A stretch of DNA of 38,993 nt from Eubacteriales bacterium (lineage in GTDB: Bacteria > Bacillota > Clostridia > Lachnospirales > Lachnospiraceae): contig JAUNPU010000031.1 of NCBI GenBank assembly GCA_030536555.1, forward strand, positions 1 through 38,993, read 5' to 3'. The position numbers and the translations under genes are program-made. Of the stretch, positions 8,708 to 15,583 are shown piece by piece (position 1 is the stretch's first letter; every line of letters starts with the position of its first letter). A model generated the notes under the pieces. The model saw nothing but the letters and a program-made list of their open reading frames with translations. It was not told where the DNA came from and did no database searches.

Positions 8708-8976
8708 TTTGGACAATAAATGGCTTATCATGGAGAAAATTGTCCAATTCTATCTGTGCCAAAGCAATTTTCAGTTTACATAAAGCAGTTTTTGGACAAT
8801 TATGATTGCAAATGCGCCATTATTATCCAAAATCTCGGGATTTTTGGATAATTTTCAGGGTTTTCAGATCAAAATTATCCAAAATATTTTTATGTAAACT
8901 AAGAAGCACAGCTAAACCATACCATAACAGCATCGATTGGATCATTCAGACCGATATTCGCCCATAATTATCCAAA
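8708..8976. repeat. Cluster of seven TT(A/G)TCCAA(A/T) nonamers
   Basis: Four copies are TTATCCAAA (8823-8831 plus, 8843-8851 minus, 8875-8883 plus, 8968-8976 plus). Three have G at position 3 (8708-8716 minus, 8740-8748 plus, 8791-8799 minus). TTATCCAAA differs by one base from the DnaA box TTATCCACA. The copies crowd an AT-rich region upstream of the secreted protein at 9136. They may be sites for DnaA or for an unknown regulator. Confidence 0.55.
8773..8900. repeat. 128-bp imperfect palindrome
   Basis: Outer arms of 12 bp match perfectly: AGTTTACATAAA (8773-8784) and TTTATGTAAACT (8889-8900). Inside, TTTTGGACAATT and AATTATCCAAAA pair again with one mismatch. A separate inner hairpin has perfect 11-bp arms at 8822-8832 and 8842-8852. 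The terminal inverted repeats resemble a small MITE-like element, but no target-site duplication was identified. Confidence 0.5.
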
Positions 8977-9064
8977 TTTTGCCGTCAAAGCACCATTTGC
9001 CATATACATTCAGCAGCACGTTCCGATATTTCAGAAATTGTAATAATTTCACCCTGTTTTATTG

Positions 9065-9093
9065 TTGAATAATTTCCCATATCTTGTTACAAT
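9065..9093 (+). promoter_or_regulatory. Promoter of the secreted repeat protein
   Basis: TTGAAT (9065-9070), 17 bases, TACAAT (9088-9093). The transcript would start near 9100, which rules out the upstream in-frame ATG at 9103 as the translation start. Confidence 0.7.
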
Positions 9094-9135
9094 GTAAGTT
9101 AGATGTACGAAGGAATGAGGCAAAGGAGAGACAAT

Positions 9136-10521
9136 ATGAAGAAACAGGGTTTTGCATTCCTTGCTCTCACAGCACTTATGACTCTGGGGACTGCAGGCAT
9201 CACTGCGATGGCTGCGGAAGGCTGGGTGCAGGAGAACAACGGATGGGCTTATTATAATGCTGCCGGAAACCGTATGTATAATGTCTGGCGTCAGGGTGCT
9301 GACGGATACTGGAGATATGTGGACGGGAACGGCTACATGGCAGCCGACAAGTGGGTAGACAACGACGATTACTATGTGGATGCCAGCGGCATCATGGTAG
9401 CCAACAAGTGGCTGCAGGTTGTGAACAGCAACAGTGACAAAGGTTACAACTGGTACTACTTTACCGGCACCGGCAAGGCTGTTAAGGATGGCTGGGAAAA
9501 GATCAATAACAAGTGGTATTACTTCGATGACACCGGCAACATGCAGACCGGATGGGTTCTGGATGACATGTACTACTGTGATGACAACGGTGCCATGGTG
9601 ACCGGCTGGAACAAGCTGACTCCGCCGGAGGAGTATGACGACAATGATGATGACCGCACCGGCCCCTATGAGGACTACGATGACGGCACATACTGGTACT
9701 ACTTCTCAAGCAGCGGCAAGAAGGCTGTGCCGAACGATGACGGTGACAACATCAAGCAGAAGAAGATCGACGGTGTCTACTACTGTCTGAGGGAAGACGG
9801 TGCCATGATGACCGGCTGGACCTGTGTGACCGGGGATGATTCTGAGAACATTCAGGATTACCGCTATGTGGATTCCAACGGAAAGGTCCGCACCGGATGG
9901 TACTCCGCAGAACCGCCGGAGGATGTGATGGCACAGTATGATCACGAGGTAGAGTGGTTCTACTTCAATAATAAAGGCATTCCGGAGGTGGGTCCTGCAA
10001 GAGGCTCCGCTCACTCCCGTGACATCAAGCGGATCAACGGCAACTCCTACCTGTTTGACGACAAGGGTGTTCCGGTATACGGCATCCAGAAGATCTATAC
10101 GGACAGCGAAGAAGATGAGTACACCGCCTACTATTTCGGCACACGTGCACAGAGCTCCATGCTCAAGGGCAAGCAGTATGTAGAAGAAGGCAGCGGCACC
10201 ACACAGTATTACTTCACCAACACCGGCCGCGGCTACACCGGCGTACATGACAACTACCTGTACTACATGGGCAAGCTGCAGAAGGCGGATTCCGCCAGCC
10301 GATATGAGGTATTTACCATCTGGAGCGGCGGCAACACGCCCAAGAACTACGTGGTGAATTCCTCCGGCCGTATCGCCAAGAACACCACCGTCAAGGACCG
10401 CGACGGTGTCAAGTACAAGACCAACAGCGGCGGCGTCCTGATTCGTGAGGACGACGAGGAAGTGGACGGCAACACCTACAGCGCTCCGGAAGAGCCGGAG
10501 TGGGACTTCGACTGGAATTAA
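9136..10521 (+). CDS. Secreted protein built of cell-wall-binding repeats
   Basis: 461 residues. A signal peptide (MKKQ, hydrophobic core, then ITAMAAEGW) is followed by about a dozen aromatic-rich repeats of the choline/glucan-binding type, with units such as GWEKINNKWYYFDDTGNMQTGW. No hydrolase or other catalytic domain is seen. It is markedly acidic, with Asp-rich inserts between repeats (around residue 175) and an acidic C-terminus. Such repeats usually hold proteins to wall polymers. The start is the ATG at 9136, with AAAGGAGAG just before it; the ATG at 9103 falls at the promoter. It is the only plus-strand gene here and stands beside the kinase operon. Confidence 0.85.
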   Translation: MKKQGFAFLALTALMTLGTAGITAMAAEGWVQENNGWAYYNAAGNRMYNVWRQGADGYWRYVDGNGYMAADKWVDNDDYYVDASGIMVANKWLQVVNSNSDKGYNWYYFTGTGKAVKDGWEKINNKWYYFDDTGNMQTGWVLDDMYYCDDNGAMVTGWNKLTPPEEYDDNDDDRTGPYEDYDDGTYWYYFSSSGKKAVPNDDGDNIKQKKIDGVYYCLREDGAMMTGWTCVTGDDSENIQDYRYVDSNGKVRTGWYSAEPPEDVMAQYDHEVEWFYFNNKGIPEVGPARGSAHSRDIKRINGNSYLFDDKGVPVYGIQKIYTDSEEDEYTAYYFGTRAQSSMLKGKQYVEEGSGTTQYYFTNTGRGYTGVHDNYLYYMGKLQKADSASRYEVFTIWSGGNTPKNYVVNSSGRIAKNTTVKDRDGVKYKTNSGGVLIREDDEEVDGNTYSAPEEPEWDFDWN

Positions 10522-10522
10522 C

Positions 10523-10574
10523 AAAAAGCTCCGGCAGAGCCGATCGATCTGATCTGGCTCTTCCGGAGCTTTTT
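10523..10574. terminator. Bidirectional terminator between convergent genes
   Basis: AAAAAGCTCCGG(C)AGAGCC pairs with GGCTCT(T)CCGGAGCTTTTTT around a 14-base loop. T-tracts exist on both strands, so it can serve the plus-strand gene ending at 10521 and the minus-strand gene ending at 10598. Confidence 0.9.
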
Positions 10575-10597
10575 TCTGTCCTGATTCTGGTTTATTC

Positions 10598-11635
10598 TTA
10601 TTTACACTCCAGCTTAAAGATATCTCCGCCGGTTCCAATCTGCAGATAAGCTCCCGACTGCAGCAGCACGGACTGATTCTTCGGCAACGGTCCCTTCTCC
10701 AGGTCAAAGGTTCCGGTTGTGGACAGGTCTGTCACACGAAATGCCTTTCCGTCAAAATCCACCGTCAGATGCAGGCGTGATACCTGATCTCCCTGAATCA
10801 CCACATTACACTTGGACGGGTCGCGTCCGATTTTCAATGTCTCGCCATAGGCGATCGGAATATTGGCTCCGGTAAATCCGCCCTGGATTCCTACCAGATA
10901 TCCCTTGCCGCCTGCGGTCTCCAGTCTCAGGGCATCGCTGTCCTTGCCCAGATTCCGGTTCTGGCCATTGTCCATATCGCCAAATGCATCTGCCGCAGAT
11001 CTGGTGTCCTCACGCGGAATGCCAAAGCGCTCTTCCTTCAGACGCAGATACAGCTCTGCCGTGGTCGCCTGCACGTAAGGCGCCACAAACAGGGTGCCCA
11101 CGCAGCACGCCAGCATACCTAACAGGATCCACCCGATAAAGGACAGCTCCAGTACAAAGGTATTGAGCTTGTTGCCGTCCATCATCCGTTTGCTGAGCTG
11201 AAAGATCTCTTTCCGGCTCTTTTCCGGATACTCCACTGCCAGATACGGTACCATATAGTATTCGTAATGCTTCATAATACCCGGTACGATCAGCAGAAGC
11301 GTCCACAGAAAGGTAAACAGGGAACGGAAGAACTGCACCGTTACGACCCGCATATAGCAGTCGCCCTGAAATCCATGAAAGATTTCTCCCACTCCTGCAT
11401 CCTGCTCGCTTCTGGTACTCTTTACAAAGTAGCTGCAAAGTCCCACGCCGATGACGTTGGTGACGAAGATCGTCACCAGCGGGCTCAAAACAAAGGATAC
11501 CAGCGGGATAAACTTCACAACCAGAGAGATTGCAAAGACCACCAGTCCCTGCACAAATGTCGCCAGAACGCCGTTCCAGTAGTAATTCTTCAGTCCGATT
11601 TTTGCCTGTGTTTTTAGATCAGCTCTTGTCCACAT
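10598..11635 (-). CDS. DUF975-like membrane protein with C-terminal FHA domain
   Basis: 345 residues. The N-terminal 200 or so form a multi-pass membrane domain resembling the DUF975 family (MWTRADLKTQAKIGLKNYYW start, several hydrophobic helices, EYYMVPYLAVEYP). A linker leads to a C-terminal FHA domain with the phosphothreonine-binding pattern: GRDPSKCNVVI, then VSRLHLTV, then TDLSTTGTF. FHA domains bind phospho-Thr peptides, so this is probably a membrane target recruited by the neighbouring kinases. The ATG at 11635 is chosen over the TTG at 11650 because GGAGG lies 8 bases before the ATG. Last gene of the long operon. Confidence 0.8.
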   Translation of the reverse strand: MWTRADLKTQAKIGLKNYYWNGVLATFVQGLVVFAISLVVKFIPLVSFVLSPLVTIFVTNVIGVGLCSYFVKSTRSEQDAGVGEIFHGFQGDCYMRVVTVQFFRSLFTFLWTLLLIVPGIMKHYEYYMVPYLAVEYPEKSRKEIFQLSKRMMDGNKLNTFVLELSFIGWILLGMLACCVGTLFVAPYVQATTAELYLRLKEERFGIPREDTRSAADAFGDMDNGQNRNLGKDSDALRLETAGGKGYLVGIQGGFTGANIPIAYGETLKIGRDPSKCNVVIQGDQVSRLHLTVDFDGKAFRVTDLSTTGTFDLEKGPLPKNQSVLLQSGAYLQIGTGGDIFKLECK

Positions 11636-11706
11636 GTCATGTTCCTCCAACCATCTTCATTGTACCGGCAGTCACACTGCCTTTTCTATTCCCGAAACAC
11701 GGACCA

Positions 11707-12564
11707 TCAATATTCGTAGTCGTAGTCATCTTCCGTGTAATAGTCATCATTTCCGTAGATGCCGTACTTGACATCTTTGATATACTGGTCGATTTCCTCC
11801 TGGGAAACGTACAGGTCAGCCAGCTGACGATTTACCTTGGCAATCCACTTTTCGGTTCTGCTGTTGCGTGTCTTATAGGAGGATGCGGTAATCACATTGT
11901 CCTTGTACTCCTCGTAAAGCTCATCCTTGACTTCAATGATGTAGTCCGCATTGCTCTGCTGAACCTCCTCACGCTGCTGTGCCAGTTCGTCTGCCGCCAG
12001 AACCGGAAGCCAGGACTCGCCGTCGTTCATTCCATTTACTGTAGTCTCGCTGTTCTTGTACCACTGGCGCCCCTCGTCGTCGTAGCGGATGGAGATTCCA
12101 TTTTCCTTCTCCAGCTTGTTGCGGCGCAGGCTGCCGTCTGCCTCCGCAAAGTAGAAGTATCCGTCAACGGTAAACGCACCGGTCTTCATGGCACCGGTTG
12201 CCGGGTCCAGATAGTAGCGCTGTCCACCGTGGTTCAACCAGGACGTCTGCATCTTGCCGTCTGCCTGATTCATGTAATACCATGCATTGTCAATCTTCTG
12301 CCAGCCAGTCAGCTGTGCGCCGCTGTTCAGATCGAAATAGTACCACTGACCATTGGACTGATACCAGCCGGTCACCATATAAGCCTCCCCGTTGAAGCCA
12401 TAGTTGACGCCGTCAATATTCATGATCTGGTCTCTCGCATAGCTTCCGCTGTCATTCTGATACCAGTATCCGGTCTCGTCCTGTCCCCAGCTGCCCGCAT
12501 AAGCCGGAGCTGCCATCAGAGTTGCCATCACTGCTGCTGTGAATAACACATTCCATTTCTTCAT
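11707..12564 (-). CDS. Secreted protein with cell-wall-binding repeats and acidic tail
   Basis: 285 residues. A signal peptide ending near PAYAGSW is followed by five or so cell-wall-binding repeats (GWYQSNGQWYYFDLNSGAQL type) up to about residue 165. A helical, charged C-terminal half follows and ends in an Asp/Tyr-rich tail. No enzyme domain is visible. The second of two ATGs (12564) is used because GGAGG is 8 bases before it but only 2 from the first. Lying inside the kinase operon, it may be an exported partner that links the PASTA kinases to the wall; this is inferred from position only. Confidence 0.8.
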   Translation of the reverse strand: MKKWNVLFTAAVMATLMAAPAYAGSWGQDETGYWYQNDSGSYARDQIMNIDGVNYGFNGEAYMVTGWYQSNGQWYYFDLNSGAQLTGWQKIDNAWYYMNQADGKMQTSWLNHGGQRYYLDPATGAMKTGAFTVDGYFYFAEADGSLRRNKLEKENGISIRYDDEGRQWYKNSETTVNGMNDGESWLPVLAADELAQQREEVQQSNADYIIEVKDELYEEYKDNVITASSYKTRNSRTEKWIAKVNRQLADLYVSQEEIDQYIKDVKYGIYGNDDYYTEDDYDYEY

Positions 12565-12611
12565 TGTCATATCCTCCTTAGATTATCGTTATGTGAATTA
12601 CAGGAATTCCA

Positions 12612-14807
12612 TCAGTTCAGCATATCAAATGCCGGGTTTCGATTCTCGTCTGCCGGAGCTGCCGTTGTCTGCTGGGCTGCCGCCTCTGCCTGGCGCTGTG
12701 CCTCTGCCTGACGGGCTGCTTCCGCTGCTGCCGCCTCTGCCTGACGCTGTTCCTCAGCCTGGCGGGCTGCCTCATCTGCCGCCTGTGTACGGGCCGGCTG
12801 TGTCTCCTTAGCCGCCCTGGTCTGCTTTGCAGGATCCTTGCCCTTACTGATTACCAGGGTGACAAGGTCATTTTTCTTCACCTCTGCCTCCGGATCGATG
12901 CTCTGTGCAATGACCTGACCTGCTTTTGCAGAGTCACTGTACTCTTCCTCTGTCTCAACCCGCAAGCCCAGCTTCTTCAGCTCGGCAACTGCCTCTTCCT
13001 GACTCATTTCCTTCACGTAAGGCATATAGATCTTCTCAGCGCCCTTGCTGACCGTGATGGTAACGAAGGAATTGCGGTTGACCTTCTCTCCCGCTGCAAT
13101 CTCCTGTGCGATGATCTGTCCTTCCGGCGCTTCACTGGTCTCTTCCACCCAGTTGATTCTGAGACCTGCCTCCTCCAGAAGCTTCTCTGCTGCCGCCCGG
13201 GTCATGCCCACTGCCTCAGGCATCTCGACCTGATCCCCTGCATCGCCTTCCTGATTCTCCTGGTTGACACATACCGTGATCACGATCTCTTTGGAAAGCT
13301 GCACATTGTCGCCTTCTTTTTCGCTGACTCCCAGGATCGTGTCATAGACACCCTCCTCCGTGCTTTCCTCTACCCGGATATTCTGAAATCCTGCCGCCTC
13401 CAAAAGCTTCTGCGCTTCCTCTCTGGTCTTTCCTTTTACTGTCGGAAGGACTCTCTTTTCCGGTCCCTTGCTGACCCATACGATGACTTCTGTATGTTTC
13501 GGCACCCGTGCACTCTCCGGGTATTCCTGATAGGAGATCATATCCATGGGAATCTCCTCAGAGAAGTTGGCCTTCTCACGATTCATCCCCAGTTCCTTCT
13601 CAGCCAGAAGCGTCTCCGCTTCCGTTACATCCCTGTTGATCACATTCGGGACTCGCGCCTCATTTTTGCCAAAAATCACCTCGCCCGAGGACAGGAACGC
13701 AGGAATCGTTCCGGTAAAGATCAACACCGCGATCACCGCCACAGCTGCCAGACCTGTACCGGCCAGCGCCAGCACCCACTTGGGAACAGCGCCCACATCC
13801 CGCCGGTCCTTTGTGACAGCCCGCTCCTTTACCTCGGCAGCGATCAGCTCCTTTGAAAATTCCTCCATGGTCTGCGTCCGGTCCTGAACCTTCACATGAA
13901 GCGCGTTCATCAGCGCCGTCTCCGTGGATTTCGTCAGCTTGACTCCCAGCCTGGAAGGCCGCTTCACCTCATCCTTGATGCTTCGCTCCATGGCATCCTC
14001 CGGCGTGACTCCGGTGAGCATTTTATAAAATGTGGCTGCCAGCGCATATACATCCGTCCAGGTTCCCTGATCTCCCCGGCTCCGGTACTGCTCCTCCGGG
14101 GCGTAGCCGGGCTTGATGATGACCGACAGGCTCTTGCTGTGCTTCGTTGTGGCATAGCGGGCTGCGCCAAAGTCCAGCAGCTTCACCTGCAGATGGTCCG
14201 GATCATCCGGATTCAGCACGTAGATATTATCCGGTGCAATATCCCGGTGCAGGATTCCGGTCTTATGTACCTCTTCCATGGCAAAGGCAATCTGCTGCAC
14301 CACCGGCAGCGCCTGCTCCGGGGTCATCTTCCCGTGCTCCGCCAGATATTCCTTCAGAGACGTGCCTTCCAGAAATTCCATGATGATATAGGAGGTTCCA
14401 TTTTCCTCAAAGCAGTCATAGATCTGGACGATACCCGGTACCGCCTCGAACTTCGCCAGACGCCTCGCCTCATCCAGAGTCTTTAAAAGTCCTTCCCGGT
14501 ACTGCTCTTCCCGGTCGCCGGAATATACCGTCACCTTCAGCTGTGTCGGCATTCTGGTGGCAAACTCACTGGGCAGATATTCCTTGATGGCGACCTTCCG
14601 CTCCATCACGTAGTCCCAGCCCACATAAGTGATGCCGAATCCGCCGAATCCCAGGACCTTGCCGACGATGTACCTCTGCCGCAGCACCGATCCCGGCGGA
14701 ATATGATAGGACTGTTTCGGCGGCGTGTTGAACGCATATCCGCAGTGGGGACAGACCGAGAACTGGTCGTCATATTCCTTCATGCATCCCATACATAATC
14801 TGTTCAT
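12612..14807 (-). CDS. Membrane Ser/Thr kinase with zinc ribbon and four PASTA domains
   Basis: 731 residues. Order: Cys4 zinc ribbon (C5, C8, C19, C22); kinase domain about 45-330 with GFGGFG, ATP-binding K75, HRD at 187-189 and DFG at 212-214; a membrane helix near 342-366; four PASTA-like repeats about 385-670; and an Ala/Gln/Glu-rich helical tail ending near AFDMLN. PASTA domains bind peptidoglycan fragments in the PknB/PrkC family, so this is a probable wall sensor. The catalytic loop reads HRDIAPDN, with Ala where most Ser/Thr kinases have Lys. It is 56 bases after the FHA gene at 14863 and closely related to the next kinase upstream. Confidence 0.92.
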   Translation of the reverse strand: MNRLCMGCMKEYDDQFSVCPHCGYAFNTPPKQSYHIPPGSVLRQRYIVGKVLGFGGFGITYVGWDYVMERKVAIKEYLPSEFATRMPTQLKVTVYSGDREEQYREGLLKTLDEARRLAKFEAVPGIVQIYDCFEENGTSYIIMEFLEGTSLKEYLAEHGKMTPEQALPVVQQIAFAMEEVHKTGILHRDIAPDNIYVLNPDDPDHLQVKLLDFGAARYATTKHSKSLSVIIKPGYAPEEQYRSRGDQGTWTDVYALAATFYKMLTGVTPEDAMERSIKDEVKRPSRLGVKLTKSTETALMNALHVKVQDRTQTMEEFSKELIAAEVKERAVTKDRRDVGAVPKWVLALAGTGLAAVAVIAVLIFTGTIPAFLSSGEVIFGKNEARVPNVINRDVTEAETLLAEKELGMNREKANFSEEIPMDMISYQEYPESARVPKHTEVIVWVSKGPEKRVLPTVKGKTREEAQKLLEAAGFQNIRVEESTEEGVYDTILGVSEKEGDNVQLSKEIVITVCVNQENQEGDAGDQVEMPEAVGMTRAAAEKLLEEAGLRINWVEETSEAPEGQIIAQEIAAGEKVNRNSFVTITVSKGAEKIYMPYVKEMSQEEAVAELKKLGLRVETEEEYSDSAKAGQVIAQSIDPEAEVKKNDLVTLVISKGKDPAKQTRAAKETQPARTQAADEAARQAEEQRQAEAAAAEAARQAEAQRQAEAAAQQTTAAPADENRNPAFDMLN

Positions 14808-14862
14808 ATTGTTCCTCTGTTTCCTTTAATTCTTTCCCTCAGCATTCCAGATGGTGCCGCGG

Positions 14863-15567
14863 TTACTTCTCCTCTTCATCCTTCACAAGATCTTCCCAGG
14901 CAAATTCCTTCGTACAGCACGGAATCATCATCAGGTCCACCTTGCCGATGGAGATCACATCGTAGGGCTTTAACACCACATTGTCCAGCACCACATCGTC
15001 ATTGACGTAGAACAGCTCTCTGGAATCTCCCGGCTGTGCAATGAACATCCGCTCGTGCGGCTCATAGATGATCACCGCATGGCGGTCTCTGGATACAGAA
15101 GCTTCGCCGTCCAGGCAGACATCCATTCCGGCGCTGCGTCCGATGAAGTTCCTGCCGCTCTTTAAGGTAAAGCTCTGTCCAAACCAGGACCCGCTCCGGC
15201 ATACCAGCCATCCCACTACCGGCTCCTTCATCACCGGCTGCGTGATCTTCTGGCTGTAGTAGCTGACGGTGCGGTTGTCATCATCCGGCATGGGAGCCGC
15301 GTCCTGTGCCTGGCTTACTGCGTCGAAAATGGACACATCCACCGGATTTACTTCCACGTTCTTCTGAGTTACGGATTCCACGGCTGCACCACTGGCAACC
15401 GTCACCGGCTCCGAGGATGGCAGCGCCACGGTCACATCCGAAGAACCGCCGGATGGAATGGCTACGGTCACGGAATCGGTCGATGCTGCTCCGCCTCCAC
15501 AGTGCGGGCAGGATGCAAATTTATCCCCATCATAGAAATGTCCTTTGCTACATTTTACTAAATTCAT
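14863..15567 (-). CDS. Small zinc-finger FHA protein with Thr-rich linker
   Basis: 234 residues, cytosolic. The N-terminus holds a C6-x3-H10-x9-C20-x2-C23 metal site. A flexible linker has repeated Thr-Val-Ala/Ser motifs at T34, T46, T56 and T100 (DNRTVSYY). A C-terminal FHA domain follows (NFIGRSAGMDVCL, VSRDRHAVI, FYVN). The layout recalls GarA/OdhI, where a kinase phosphorylates a Thr next to the FHA domain and the domain then binds it; that is analogy, not proof. The ATG at 15567 has AAAGGAGGG at the right distance; upstream in-frame codons do not. It is a close paralogue of 29306-29923. Confidence 0.88.
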   Translation of the reverse strand: MNLVKCSKGHFYDGDKFASCPHCGGGAASTDSVTVAIPSGGSSDVTVALPSSEPVTVASGAAVESVTQKNVEVNPVDVSIFDAVSQAQDAAPMPDDDNRTVSYYSQKITQPVMKEPVVGWLVCRSGSWFGQSFTLKSGRNFIGRSAGMDVCLDGEASVSRDRHAVIIYEPHERMFIAQPGDSRELFYVNDDVVLDNVVLKPYDVISIGKVDLMMIPCCTKEFAWEDLVKDEEEK

Positions 15568-15583
15568 ACCAAAAACCCTCCTT

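Noticed and set aside
8650..8976. Chromosomal or plasmid replication origin
   Set aside because: DnaA-like nonamers and iteron-like repeats are suggestive, but no dnaA, dnaN, rep or par gene lies nearby and the nonamers are not exact DnaA boxes.
9103..9138. ATG at 9103 as start of the secreted protein
   Set aside because: It lies at the transcription start and would put extra charged residues before a standard signal peptide; the ATG at 9136 has the ribosome site.
9706..10707. 333-codon minus-strand frame opposite the secreted repeat protein
   Set aside because: Antisense to a gene with signal peptide, promoter, ribosome site and clear repeats; the frame also crosses the bidirectional terminator.
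11530..12546. 338-codon plus-strand frame
   Set aside because: Antisense to the wall-repeat and DUF975-FHA genes; hydrophobic, low-quality sequence with no ribosome site.
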